Positions 11,731-21,400 of a stretch of 64,000 bases of DNA are shown here, piece by piece. Under the pieces are notes generated by a model that made no database searches, was not told where the DNA came from, and saw only the letters and a program-made list of their open reading frames with translations. The position numbers and the translations under genes are program-made. Position 1 is the first letter of the stretch. Every line of letters starts with the position of its first letter. Source of the stretch: Mycobacteriaceae bacterium (GTDB taxonomy: Bacteria; Actinomycetota; Actinomycetes; Mycobacteriales; Mycobacteriaceae); contig JAQYQB010000029.1 in NCBI GenBank assembly GCA_028726465.1, forward strand, positions 1-64,000, in the 5' to 3' direction.

Positions 11731-12247
11731 CGTAGCCGATCCGGGGGCGGAAGCCGGCGGGGTGCTTCATTTGCGCGACCGCGTCCGCAATGACCATCCG
11801 ATGGCGGGCGGTGAGCGACTGCGGCAGCTGCGCCACGGAGAACCAGCCGACCTCGGTGTTTTCGTCGTCGGCGAGGTGCGGGACGGCATCGTCAGGCACG
11901 CTGAGCCGCAGGGTGGTGTCCATGAACAGGCACTTGTCGCCGTTGCCGTATTCCACGGGGCCGACCTGGCCGACGCCCAGGAGGGCCTCGACGCGGGCCT
12001 CCAGGCCGACTTCCTCGGCGACCTCCCGAATGGCGGTGGTGCTGATCTCCTCGCCCGGCTCGGCGATGCCGGCCACCGGGGCCCACTTATCGTTATCCGC
12101 CCGGCGCGCCAACAGCACGGTGGGTACCTCCCACAGAGGCGCGCCCTCCGGCACGCCGCGCACGATGATGGCGGTCACGGCGGGCAGGAAGAGCTGGTCG
12201 TGGCCGATCTTTTCACGCAGGGACACAATGAAATCCGGGGTTGCCAT
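11717..12247 (-). CDS. Nudix hydrolase
   Basis: The 176-aa protein carries the Nudix box G-x5-E-x7-REVAEEVG (GIAEPGEE, then REVAEEVGLE) that binds Mg2+ and cleaves nucleoside-diphosphate-X substrates. The substrate cannot be predicted; WAPVAGIAEPGEE and a C-terminal segment with LTARHRMVI resemble Corynebacterium NUDIX proteins near thrC. ATG 12247 is preceded by TAGGCT (12254-12259 on the minus strand) 6 nt upstream, so it may be leaderless. It is convergent with the 11.36 kb gene. Confidence 0.9.
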   Translation of the reverse strand: MATPDFIVSLREKIGHDQLFLPAVTAIIVRGVPEGAPLWEVPTVLLARRADNDKWAPVAGIAEPGEEISTTAIREVAEEVGLEARVEALLGVGQVGPVEYGNGDKCLFMDTTLRLSVPDDAVPHLADDENTEVGWFSVAQLPQSLTARHRMVIADAVAQMKHPAGFRPRIGYAKRN

Positions 12248-12274
12248 ACCCCTAGCCTACGGCACGCAGCGACC

Positions 12275-13186
12275 TTAAGGGGTGCCGGCGTCGGCGCGGG
12301 CTACCTCGCCCCACAGCCCGTCGGCCAACCGCTGGACCTCCACCGCCGGGGTGAAGGAGAGCTCCATGTCCGGGTAGTCCTCGCACGTCGTGCCGCCGTC
12401 CATGCGCTCGGTGGTGCCGGAGACCAAGCCGATGATGACAGGCCGGCCGTCGCGCTCGGCGTAGACGGGCCCGCCCGAGTCGCCCGTGCGCGCACACATG
12501 CGGGCGCGCGCGGACTCGGATTCGAGCTGCTCGCCGTCGGCATTGAGCTTGCTCAGCTCCGGTAGGTGGGTCACCTCCCCGCAGGTCTTGTGGGTGGATC
12601 CGCCCAGCTTGCAGGCCTGGTCCGGCAGCTGCGCCAGCTGCGTGGCGATATTGGTCTCCAAGGACTCGGCGGTGTGGAAGGGAATCTGACCCGAGGTTCC
12701 CGCCTCGTTGAGTTCGATAAAGGCCACGTCCAGGTGGTGGGTGTCCGCGGCGTAAAAATCCGAGTAGACCACCTGGCCCACCGGCTCCGCGGGGTAGGAA
12801 AACTCGCCGTACTCATCCGCGGCCCACACCTGGTCGCCGACCTTGCCGCAGTGCGATGCCGTCACGGCAAAGGACCGGCCGTCCGGCAGGCTGAAGGAGT
12901 AGGCGACGCTACACAGCTGATAGCTGAAATACTCCCCCGGCTGCGGCGTCTGCGCGGACAGGTGGATGGCCGCGCCCGGCGGCACGGGCGCGAACTGTGG
13001 GGTAAGGATCTCGTCTTCGCGCGGCGGGAGCTTGGTCTGCTCCGCCGCCGCGCCCAGATCCGTCGCGGGCGCGGTGCGCTGGCTGGTCTCCTCCAGCGGG
13101 TCTTCTACCGGCAGGCTGCACGCGCTGGACAGCGCCACCACCGCGGCGGCCGCGAGGACCCCGCGGCTAGCTCTGCGAAGCACCAT
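12275..13186 (-). CDS. Trypsin-like serine protease, lipoprotein
   Basis: The 303-aa protein (from ATG 13186) has a lipoprotein signal: basic MVLRRASRG, a hydrophobic core and lipobox LSSAC with Cys23. The chymotrypsin-fold triad is visible: His in VTASHCGKVG, Asp in HHLDVAFIEL, and Ser in ARTGDSGGPVY. Paired cysteines suggest disulfides. It is probably membrane-anchored on the outer face of the cell membrane; its substrate is unknown. The start overlaps the end of the upstream 44-codon ORF by 20 bases, so expression from the thrC transcript is likely. Confidence 0.88.
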   Translation of the reverse strand: MVLRRASRGVLAAAAVVALSSACSLPVEDPLEETSQRTAPATDLGAAAEQTKLPPREDEILTPQFAPVPPGAAIHLSAQTPQPGEYFSYQLCSVAYSFSLPDGRSFAVTASHCGKVGDQVWAADEYGEFSYPAEPVGQVVYSDFYAADTHHLDVAFIELNEAGTSGQIPFHTAESLETNIATQLAQLPDQACKLGGSTHKTCGEVTHLPELSKLNADGEQLESESARARMCARTGDSGGPVYAERDGRPVIIGLVSGTTERMDGGTTCEDYPDMELSFTPAVEVQRLADGLWGEVARADAGTP

Positions 13187-13301
13187 CGTCCGGGGTGGTC
13201 TCGTCCTCTTCCTCGGCCGCTTGGGCCCGCAGGTCACGCAGGAACTTCTCCGGATCGAATTCCGTGTGGTACTCGGGCCCAGCGAACTGTTCCTGTGCCA
13301 T
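13167..13301 (-). CDS. Small conserved-looking protein, 44 aa, between thrC and protease
   Basis: This short frame reads MAQEQFAGPEYHTEFD and continues with PEKFLRDLRAQ and a Glu/Asp-rich tail ending DDGASQS. It is highly acidic with a central amphipathic helix, no signal and no membrane segment. Support comes from a strong ribosome site (GGAGG at 13309-13313, minus strand), an ATG two bases after the thrC stop, and a stop that overlaps the start of the protease gene. It therefore looks translationally coupled on both sides. Function unknown. Confidence 0.7.
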   Translation of the reverse strand: MAQEQFAGPEYHTEFDPEKFLRDLRAQAAEEEDETTPDDGASQS

Positions 13302-13303
13302 TG

Positions 13304-14746
13304 TTAGACCTCCGTGGTGTCAATCGAGCGGGTGATGTAGTCCTTGACCGCGGCGGCATCGTTCGGCAAGTCCGCCACGGTACGTTCCGCCTCCAGGATA
13401 CCGGCAAAACGCTCGGGCACCTCCGGCTCCCGGCCGGTGGCCTCCCGGATGGTGTCGGCGAACTTGACCGGCAGGGCCGTCTCCAGGCAGATGATCGGGG
13501 TATCCACGCCGGCCTCTTGGGCCGCGCGGGCGGCCTTGACGCCGTCGGCGGTGTGCGGATCGATGAGCACCCCGTAGCGCTCGTCGACGTCCGCGATGGT
13601 GGCCAGCCGGTCCGCGTGCGTGGAGCTGGCGGAGGTGAAGCCGAACCCCTCCCGGGCGTCTTCCAAAAGCTCCGGGGACACGGAGAAGCCGCCCTCCTTG
13701 ACCTTCGTGCCGAACCAGTCGGCCACCTGGGCGGCGTCCCGGCCGGTCAGGTCGAAGACGAAGCGCTCGAAGTTAGAGGCGCGGGAAATATCCATCGACG
13801 GCGAGGAGGTCTTGAAGGTCTCCGCGGCCGGGCGCGGGCGGTAGTTGCCCGTGCGGAAGAACTCGTCCAGCACGTCGTTCTCGTTGGTCGCCACCACCAG
13901 GGTGTCGATGGGCAGGCCCATCTGGCGGGCGATGTGGCCGGCGCAGATGTCGCCGAAGTTGCCCGTGGGCACGGAGAAGGAGACCTTCTGCTGGTTGTTG
14001 TCGGTCACCCGCAGCCAGCAGGAGACGTAGTAGACCACCTGGGCCAGCAGCCGGGCCCAGTTGATGGAGTTGACCGCGCCGATCCGGTAGTCGCGCTTGA
14101 ACTGGGCGTCCGCGGAGACGGCCTTGACCACGTCCTGGCAGTCGTCGAAGACGCCGTCCAGCGCGATGTTGAAGATATTCGGGTCATCCAGTCCGAACAT
14201 CTGCGCCTGCTGGAACGGGGTCATGCGCCCGGCCGGGGTCAGCATGAATACCCGGATGCCGGGGCGGCCGCGCATGGCGTATTCCGCCGAGGAGCCGGTG
14301 TCCCCGGAGGTCGCGCCCAGAATATTCAGCGTTTCTTCCCGGCGCGCCAGCTCGAATTCGAAGAGCTCACCGAGCAGCTGCATGGCCATGTCCTTGAAGG
14401 CGGCCGTCGGGCCCTCCGACAGGTGGCCGATAAAAAGGCCGTCGCCCAGCTCGGTGACGGGCACGATCTCCTCGGAAGCAAACTTCGGGTAGGTATAAGC
14501 GCGCGCGGCGATCTGCTCCAGGTCTGCCGGGTCAATATCGTCGATATACAGCTTCAAGACCTCGGCGGCGACCACGGCGTAGCCCTTCTTATCGGATAGG
14601 GTGCGCCAGCTGGTCAGCAGCTCATCATCCAGCTGCGGGTAATGCTCCGGGAGGTAGAGACCGCCATCCGGGGCGAGCCCGCCCAGCAGAATATCGGTAA
14701 ATTTGGCCGGAACCTGGTCCACATCACGCGTCGAAATATAATCCAC
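13304..14746 (-). CDS. thrC: Threonine synthase
   Basis: ThrC converts O-phosphohomoserine to threonine with PLP. The 480-aa protein belongs to the longer family type: N-terminal MDYISTRDVDQVPAKF, PLP lysine in TAAFKDMAMQLL, SATSGDTGSSAEYAM for phosphate binding, and the FSVPTGNFGDICAGH glycine loop. The start is GTG 14746, with TAGACT (14754-14759) 7 nt upstream and no ribosome site. The 44-codon ORF and protease follow in the same direction. Confidence 0.96.
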   Translation of the reverse strand: MDYISTRDVDQVPAKFTDILLGGLAPDGGLYLPEHYPQLDDELLTSWRTLSDKKGYAVVAAEVLKLYIDDIDPADLEQIAARAYTYPKFASEEIVPVTELGDGLFIGHLSEGPTAAFKDMAMQLLGELFEFELARREETLNILGATSGDTGSSAEYAMRGRPGIRVFMLTPAGRMTPFQQAQMFGLDDPNIFNIALDGVFDDCQDVVKAVSADAQFKRDYRIGAVNSINWARLLAQVVYYVSCWLRVTDNNQQKVSFSVPTGNFGDICAGHIARQMGLPIDTLVVATNENDVLDEFFRTGNYRPRPAAETFKTSSPSMDISRASNFERFVFDLTGRDAAQVADWFGTKVKEGGFSVSPELLEDAREGFGFTSASSTHADRLATIADVDERYGVLIDPHTADGVKAARAAQEAGVDTPIICLETALPVKFADTIREATGREPEVPERFAGILEAERTVADLPNDAAAVKDYITRSIDTTEV

Positions 14747-14753
14747 GCGGCTA

Positions 14754-14759
14754 AGTCTA
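14754..14759 (-). promoter_or_regulatory. thrC -10 box (leaderless type)
   Basis: TAGACT on the minus strand ends 7 nt before GTG 14746. Confidence 0.5.
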
Positions 14760-14840
14760 GCGGTTCCGGGCGTGCTCGGGGCCCCTTTTATCCCTTCCCT
14801 TGCCGGGGCCCGCCGCGGCGCCGTGCCCGTCGGTCCCCAG

Positions 14841-14868
14841 TCGACAAAAATTCGCGCGGTAGTAAACT
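14841..14868 (+). promoter_or_regulatory. Promoter of the MFS gene (leaderless type)
   Basis: TCGACA (14841-14846) and TAAACT (14863-14868) are spaced 16 bp. The ATG follows the -10 box by 8 nt. Confidence 0.55.
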
Positions 14869-14876
14869 AAGCGGCC

Positions 14877-16208
14877 ATGTCGACTCCTGAGAATCACCGC
14901 CCCAACCCGCGGGAAGTCATCACCACCAAGGCGCTGTATGTCTGGGTGGCCGCGGTGTTGGTCTACATCGTGGCGATTACCGGGCGCACCTCCTTCGGCG
15001 TGGCCGGCGTCGACGCCATCGAGCGCTTCGGGGTCGACGCCTCCCGGATCGCGGTGTTCACCTCCGTCCAGGTCGGCGTCTACGCCCTGGCCCAGATCCC
15101 CACTGGCATTGCCATCGACCGCTTCGGGCCGCGCAACATGCTGGTCGTCGGCGCGGTGGTGATGGGGATCGGCCAAGTCATCCTGGGCTTTACCACTAAT
15201 TACTGGGTGGCCATCGGCGCCCGCGTGCTCATCGGCGGCGGGGACGCGACCGCGTTCCTGTCGGTCATGCGCATTTTGCCCTACTGGTTCCCGCTGCACC
15301 GCACGCCGATGCTCACGCAGGTCACCGGTTCCCTGGGCCAGCTGGGCCAGTTCCTCTCCGCGGTACCTTTCCTCTGGTTGCTGGGGGCCACCGGCTGGAC
15401 GGCGGCGTTTGTCAGCCTGGGCGCGGTGGGCATTATCATCGCGCTGGCCGCGGCCGTCGCGGTGGCCGACTCCCCGGAGAAGGCCGGCGTCTACGAGGAA
15501 AAGGTCGTCGAGGTCCAGCCCAACTCCCAGGCGCTGTCCATCCCCCAGCGCCTGAAATCCGTGGTGACCTCCCCGGTGGCCTGGCAGGCGTTTTTCATCC
15601 ACTACTCCAACATGTTCTTCCAGATCGTCGTGGTGATGATGTGGGGCGTGCCCCTGATGACGCTCGGCATGGGCCTGTCGGAGGCCTCCGCCGGCCTGGT
15701 GCTGACCATCAACTCCGTCTTCCTCGTGCTCATCGGCCCGCTGCACGGCAAGATCTCCGCGCGCACGGGCAACGCCCGCGACCTGATCGCCGTCGGCTTT
15801 TCCACCCTCCACGTGCTGTTCTGGGCGTGGTTCTTTTCCACTTCGGAACCGCGCGGCTTGGCCGCGGCCCTAGGCTTCGCCTTCATCATCGCCCTCTGCT
15901 GCCCGTCCGCGAACTACGGCTTCGACCTAGTCCGCGAGCACCTGGGCCGCGACGTGGTGGCCACCGCCACCGGCCTGGGCAATATGGGCGGCTTCATCGC
16001 CGGCATGCTGGGCGCGCAGTCCTTCGCCTTCCTGCTGGACTCCCATTCCCAGGGCGCGGCCTACGAGTGGGGCGATTTCCGCTACGCCGCCTGGGCCATT
16101 CTGGCGGTGTGGTCCGTCGGCGTCACTGGCATCCTGTTTACCCGCTGGCTCCGCCGCGGCGAAGACGAGCCCGGCCCGCGCATCCGCATCACCCGCCTGC
16201 CGGAATAA
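14877..16208 (+). CDS. MFS permease
   Basis: The 443-aa protein has 12 predicted membrane helices and the MFS loop 2-3 motif as IAIDRFGPRNMLVVG. Conserved TGRTSFGVAG sits after the first helix and a second cytoplasmic motif, HGKISARTGNARD, after helix 8. It fits the general MFS family; the substrate cannot be read from the sequence. It is divergent from thrC, and its own leaderless promoter makes it a single-gene unit. It converges on the ATPase gene with 16 bases between stops. Confidence 0.85.
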   Translation: MSTPENHRPNPREVITTKALYVWVAAVLVYIVAITGRTSFGVAGVDAIERFGVDASRIAVFTSVQVGVYALAQIPTGIAIDRFGPRNMLVVGAVVMGIGQVILGFTTNYWVAIGARVLIGGGDATAFLSVMRILPYWFPLHRTPMLTQVTGSLGQLGQFLSAVPFLWLLGATGWTAAFVSLGAVGIIIALAAAVAVADSPEKAGVYEEKVVEVQPNSQALSIPQRLKSVVTSPVAWQAFFIHYSNMFFQIVVVMMWGVPLMTLGMGLSEASAGLVLTINSVFLVLIGPLHGKISARTGNARDLIAVGFSTLHVLFWAWFFSTSEPRGLAAALGFAFIIALCCPSANYGFDLVREHLGRDVVATATGLGNMGGFIAGMLGAQSFAFLLDSHSQGAAYEWGDFRYAAWAILAVWSVGVTGILFTRWLRRGEDEPGPRIRITRLPE

Positions 16209-16224
16209 CCGCTTCCGGGTCTTT

Positions 16225-16980
16225 TCAGCTGTCCTCTTCGTCTAGCTCCGGGCGGGTCAAAAATTCCGCGACCGCTTCCGGTTCCGCGATGAATTCCTGG
16301 GTGGCCCGGTACGCGTCGGTCTCACGGTAGGCCACGTCCTGCAGGCCGAAGTCGTCGAACTGGAAGATCTGCGCCCCGGGCACGCCCAGCAGGATGGGTG
16401 AATGCGTGGCGATGAGGAACTGGGCGCCGCGCTGGACAGCCTGGTCGATCTCGGCGAGCAGCGCCATCTGGTGGATGACCGACAGGCCCGCCTCCGGCTC
16501 GTCCATGAGGTAGAGCCCGCGGCCGTCGACGTATTCGCCGAGGATATCGAAGACAGATTCGCCGTGGGATCGCTTCATCAGGTCCACGCCCCGGCTGAGG
16601 TTGTTGCGCCTGGCGGCCCGCTCGGACTCGTCGCGCAGCAGGTCAAAATGGGTCTCGTTGCGCAGGTAGTACCCGCGCAGCACCGCCTCATCGAAGCGCA
16701 GGGCCAGCCAGTGGGACAGCTCCGACTCCGTGTTGGTCCCCTTGACCCCCTCGGGCAGCAGCGGGCCGCCCCGCCCGCTGAAACCGGCGCTCAGGGCGAT
16801 GGCCTCCAGCAGCGTGGACTTGCCGGCGCCGTTTTCGCCGGCGAAGAACGTCACCGGGCTGCGAAAGTCAATTTTGCCGAACTCCTGCAGGTAACGGGTT
16901 ATCGGCAGCTCCCACACGTAGGCGCTACTCGCGCGGTGCCGGCGCTGCTCAAAGGGCCGGAACGCCACCGTTGTCAGCAT
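16225..16980 (-). CDS. AAA-family ATPase (ABC-ATPase-like, RecF/SMC fold)
   Basis: The 251-aa protein has Walker A GENGAGKST near residue 50, Walker B GLYLMDEPEAGLS and a switch-histidine motif LIATHSPIL. No membrane partner of ABC type is adjacent, so this resembles the stand-alone ATPases (AAA_21 type) found in DNA- or stress-related roles. The gene follows the 89-aa ORF by 18 bases and ends facing the MFS gene. Role unknown; it is not obviously half of a toxin or defence pair because no nuclease gene accompanies it. Confidence 0.85.
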   Translation of the reverse strand: MLTTVAFRPFEQRRHRASSAYVWELPITRYLQEFGKIDFRSPVTFFAGENGAGKSTLLEAIALSAGFSGRGGPLLPEGVKGTNTESELSHWLALRFDEAVLRGYYLRNETHFDLLRDESERAARRNNLSRGVDLMKRSHGESVFDILGEYVDGRGLYLMDEPEAGLSVIHQMALLAEIDQAVQRGAQFLIATHSPILLGVPGAQIFQFDDFGLQDVAYRETDAYRATQEFIAEPEAVAEFLTRPELDEEDS

Positions 16981-16998
16981 GTCGGGCCACGACCTTCC

Positions 16999-17268
16999 CT
17001 AGTAGAGCTCGCGCAGCCGGGCAGGCAGCGCATCGGCTATCCGTTCAACCAGCCCAGTCTCGGCGCTGCCAGGGGGCAAGGCGCTGGCCGGGTGCAGCCC
17101 TACCCTACTGGTAAACGGCAGGTACGTCTCGGCTGCTCCGGCCCCGGCCACCACGAAATCGTTGACCGTGGCCGCCATGGCCACGCCGCCTAAAATCGGC
17201 ACTCCCAGTGCGATTGCCAGCATCCCGAGGGTCTGCCAGCGCCGGCGGGCGGTGTAAGAACAGGACAT
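16999..17268 (-). CDS. Small secreted or membrane-anchored protein, 89 aa
   Basis: I do not recognise the family. A basic N-terminus (MSCSYTARRR) is followed by a hydrophobic segment at about residues 14-33 (LGMLAIALGVPILGGVAMAA) that could be a signal peptide or anchor, then an extracytoplasmic tail. GAAAGG lies upstream of ATG 17268. It sits 18 bases before the ATPase gene and is probably cotranscribed. Confidence 0.55.
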   Translation of the reverse strand: MSCSYTARRRWQTLGMLAIALGVPILGGVAMAATVNDFVVAGAGAAETYLPFTSRVGLHPASALPPGSAETGLVERIADALPARLRELY

Positions 17269-17371
17269 AAACGTTACCTTTCCGTTATCTTCTAAGGGAA
17301 AGAATAAGCGTCGCGTCTGTGTGGGCGGTGGCCGGTTCCTGCCATCTCGCTGCCGGTTGCCCGGCCCCGCG

Positions 17372-17893
17372 CTACTGGTCGTCGTTGCTGGCCACCAGCG
17401 GGCCGGACTGCCCCTCGATGAGCCCCTCGTCGAAGGCCTTGAGCACTGCCTCAGCCTCGTCCTCGCTCAGGCGGCCCTCACTGACGGCGGTGTCCATGAC
17501 CGCCTCGAGCTCCTCGCGGGATTGCTCCCGGCTATCGCCCGCCTCGAAGGCCTGCTTGGGCATGGCGGCCTCCGGGATACCCAGTGCCTCGGCCAGCTCG
17601 ACCAGGCGGTAGCCCGGGCGCGGCTCTTCCTCTTCCTCGTCCGGGGCGGTGGTCTCCGGCCCGGTGGCCAGGGAGGCGGCGTCGCCGACCGTGCGGCCTT
17701 GGTGCGTGGTGTTCAGCGGCCACATAAACCAGACCGCCACCAGCGCGAAGATCAGGGCCAGGACGGCCACGGCCCCGGCGACGACCCACTGCTGACGATG
17801 CCCGTCCGCCGGCCCGCGCACCGCCTGCGCGGTCCCCGCCGGCTGCTCCGCCGGGGTGTGGTGCGAAGGCGAGGTGGGTTCTGTGCCTGCCAT
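17372..17893 (-). CDS. Single-pass membrane protein with C-terminal helical motif, 173 aa
   Basis: A Pro/Thr/His-rich cytoplasmic N-terminus is followed by a membrane helix at about residues 37-59 (VVAGAVAVLALIFALVAVWF), an acidic linker (DEEEEEPRP) and two helical repeats. The last one, SEGRLSEDEAEAVLKAF, resembles short oligomerisation motifs of SHOCT type. The topology suggests a bitopic protein with the acidic part outside. No function is known; neighbours are two other unknown proteins and an ATPase. Confidence 0.65.
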   Translation of the reverse strand: MAGTEPTSPSHHTPAEQPAGTAQAVRGPADGHRQQWVVAGAVAVLALIFALVAVWFMWPLNTTHQGRTVGDAASLATGPETTAPDEEEEEPRPGYRLVELAEALGIPEAAMPKQAFEAGDSREQSREELEAVMDTAVSEGRLSEDEAEAVLKAFDEGLIEGQSGPLVASNDDQ

Positions 17894-17967
17894 GCTGGCC
17901 CCTTGCCTGAACTAATAGAGAATCGAATGAACAAATACTAGTGCTGAACTCTCGGGAATTCTAGCGC

Positions 17968-18291
17968 CTAGAAGTGCCCGAAGCTATCACCGCGGCGCGG
18001 CGGCTCCTGCCGGCCGCTCAAGATATCGATCACGCTGCGGATGGCCTGCTCGCCCACCGGGCCGAAGTTGGGCTTGCGCTCGTCGACGCCGCGGCCGTCT
18101 TCGTCGACCACCTGGTGCGGCGCCTCGGGACGGTTGTGCCCGGCAGGTCCCTCGATGCTGATGATGAGCTTGTCGTCTTCTACCTTCAGCTCCGTATCCG
18201 CGCCCGCGCCAGCCGCGCGCGCCGAGTCCATAAATCCGCTTAAGTCGCGAAAGGTAGCCGCCGAAAGATCCAAAGAAATCCGCAGTGCCAT
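17968..18291 (-). CDS. Conserved hypothetical protein, 107 aa, downstream of glnE
   Basis: The protein begins MALRISLDLSAATFRDL and has an early alpha/beta segment, a D/E-rich middle and a Gly/Arg tail ending GDSFGHF. There is no signal or membrane helix. AGGAG lies just before ATG 18291. I recall a similar small gene next to glnE in other corynebacteria, but no function. The 208 bases up to glnE (18292-18499) show nothing I can name. Confidence 0.65.
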   Translation of the reverse strand: MALRISLDLSAATFRDLSGFMDSARAAGAGADTELKVEDDKLIISIEGPAGHNRPEAPHQVVDEDGRGVDERKPNFGPVGEQAIRSVIDILSGRQEPPRRGDSFGHF

Positions 18292-18499
18292 TATTTTTCT
18301 CCTCTACTCTAGGTCCGCTGGTGGTGGGTTTAGTTCGCGTTGGTGCCGCGTCCGCGGTGGGGCCGTATATGGGGCCAGCCACCGTGGACGGCACCTCCCG
18401 GTCTAGGAAGACTAACTCGGCTTGCCTAGGCAAAAGCCGACTTTGCCAGCAAAATCAGGGCGAAATCCGGGCGACCCCCTAAGGGGAGGCCGCCGCCTG

Positions 18500-21400
18500 C
18501 TAATCGTGCTCGAAGGATTCGGCCTCGCCCCAGAAGACCTCGTCGACCACGCGGCGGGCGTGCCGGGTCAGCTTTAGGTAGGCCTCCAGGAATTCCTGGT
18601 TGTCCTCGGGCGCCCAGCCGGCCGCGCCGGCCACCTGGGCCAGCTGCGGGCCCGGCTGCGGGAGCTGGTCCACGCGCTTGCCGCGGACCAAGACCAGGGC
18701 GTTGCGGGCATCGGTAGCCATCAGCCACGCCTCCCTCAGGCTGGCCACCTGCTCGGCGTCAAGCACCTCGCACTCCTCCAGCGCGTCGAGTCCCCGCAGC
18801 GTCGACGGGTCGTGGAGCTGGGCGAACTCGTGCGCGTGCATCATGGTCAGCAGCTGGACCGTCCACTCGATATCGGTCAGCGCGCCGCGGCCCAGCTTGG
18901 TGTGGGTGTTGCGGTCCGCCCCGCGCGGCAGGCGCTCGTTGTCCACGCGGGCCTTCATCCGCCGGATAGCGCGGATGGTGGACTGGCTCACGCCCTCACT
19001 GGGGTACCGGAAGCGGTCGATGACCTCCAGGAATTTCTCCCCGACGTCCTTGTCGCCGGCCACGAAGGCCGCGCGCAGCAGCGCCTGCATCTCCCAGGGC
19101 TCGCCCCACTGGTCGTAATAGCGCTCGTAGGAGGCGATGGTGCGCACCACCGCCCCGGACCGGCCCTCCGGGCGCAGGCCCAGGTCGACCTCCAGGGGCG
19201 GATCGCCCGAGGGCTTGGACAGGCGGCGCCGCATCTTGTCCACGATCCCGATTGCCCACTTGATGGCGGCGGTCTCGTCCGCGCCCGGCGCGGGCTCGGC
19301 CACTATCATCACGTCCGCGTCCGAGCCGAAGCCCAGCTCCATGCCGCCCAGCCGGCCCATGCCGATAACGGCGATTCGCGCCGGCGGGCTCACCGGCTGC
19401 GCGGCCGGCGCAGCGTCGGCATCGTCAGCGTTTTCAGTGTTCTCAGTGCCGGCGGGTGCCTCGGCGGTTTCGGCTGCCGCTTCCTCCTGAGCGCGCAGCC
19501 AGGCGCGGATCTCGGCGCGCAGGGCGGCTTCCAGCACCGCGTCCCAGACCAGGGACAGGTCCCGGCAGACCTGCTCGACCGGCATAAATCCCAGCAGGTC
19601 CGCGGCGGCGATGCGGGCGAGCTCCACCCGCCGCAGCGAACGCGCCACGGCCACCGCCTTGTCCGGGTCGGCGTGCCGCTTGGTGGAGTTGACCAGCGCC
19701 TTGAAGGCCTGCTCCGGCTGGGCGTCCATGAGCTTCGGCCCGGCGGCGCCGTCGGAGAGCAACTTGACGGTATCCGGCGCGGCGATGATGAGATCCGCGG
19801 TGTACGGCGAGGTGCCCAGGATCTTCATCAGCCGCTGGCCGACGATGCCCTCGTCCCGCAGCATCCGCAAAAACCAGGTGCGGTCAAAGGCCGCCTCCGA
19901 CAGCTTGCGGTAGTTGAGCAGGCCCATGTCCGGATCGGCGGTGCCAGACAGCCACTCCATCAGCGTCGGCAGCAAAATCGCCTGGATCTTGGCCTTGCGG
20001 GAGCTGCCCGCCGCCAGCGAGGTCAGGTGCTCGAAGGCGCGGTCCGGGTAGTTATAGCCCAGGGCGGCCAGCTGCAGCATCGCGGCCTCCGGCGACAATT
20101 TAAGCTCCGCGGAGCTCATGGAGACCACCGAGTGCAGCAGCGGGCGGTAGAACAGGCGCGAATGCAGCTGCGAAATCCGGTGGCGGATGGTGCGCAGCGT
20201 CGCCGCCATCATCTGGGCGGCAGAACGCTGGCCCGTGGGCGTGAACCCGGAGATCTTGGCCAGCCACTTCCACGCGTCCGCGTCATCGTTGGGTGGCATG
20301 GTGTGGGTGCGGCGGAAACGCTCCAGCTGCAGGCGGTGCTCGAGCAGCCGCAGGAATTCATAGGCCTCGATGAGCTGGTTGCCGTCCTCGCGGCCGACGT
20401 AGCCGGCGCTGACCAGGGCGGCCAAGGCGTCGACGGTAGACAGCACGCGCAGGCTCTCGTCGGAGCGGCCGTGGACCAGCTGGAGCAGCTGGATGGCAAA
20501 CTCCACGTCCCGCAGGCCGCCCGCACCCAGCTTAAGCTCCCGGGTGCGCAGGTCCTCGGGCACGTTGTCGAGCACCCGGCGACGCATGGCCTGCACGTCT
20601 TCCACGAAGGACTCGCGCTGGGAGGCCGACCAGACCATCGGCCCGATTTTGTCCAGGTAGTCCTGGCCCAACGGCAGGTAGCCGGTCTGGGGGCGGGCCT
20701 TGAGCAGCGCCTGGAACTCCCAGGTGTGCGCCCAGCGCTGGTAGTACTTCACGTGCGAGTCCAGCGTGCGCACCAGGGCCCCGGACTTGCCCTCCGGGCG
20801 GAGGTTGGCGTCCACCTCGAAGAAGCACTTGGTGCCAATCTGGATGAACTTCGAGGCCACCCGCGTCGCCTTGCCCAGCCGGGCGTCGTCTTCCTCGCTC
20901 AAGGGCTCGGCCACGAAGATGACGTCGACGTCGGAGATGTAGTTGAGCTCCCCGGCCCCGCACTTGCCCATCGCGATGACGGCCAGCTGGCTATCGAGCG
21001 GGTCCTCGCCATAGACCGTCGCCGTGGCCACCGCCAGCGCCGCGGTCAACCCCGCGTCCGCCAGCGCCGTGGTCAGCCGGGTAACCGTGGAGTATTCGAT
21101 GCGCGGCTGCGGGCTCGACTGCCCCTTGCGCGAATAGAACGTGCCCGCCAGGTCGTGGCTGGCCACGCGCATCATCAGCGTCCGGTAGGTCGACTTCAGC
21201 GCCCGCGTGGCGTCCTGGCCCGTCGTGCCCGCAACGTAGCTGCCCGGGGTGGTCAGCTGCGCACTCGCCGTGTCCGGCCGGTCGAGTTCGGCGGCGAACT
21301 GCGCGGGGCGGGCATCGACCGCGCCCAGAAGCTGCGCGAGCATCTCGTCTGGCTCCGGCAAAGGCTCGGCCAGCTGGCGCCACAGCTCCGGCTCGGCGGC

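Noticed and set aside
12566..14599. A 677-codon open frame on the plus strand over thrC and the protease
   Set aside because: Antisense shadow; thrC and the protease on the minus strand have clear motifs and promoters.
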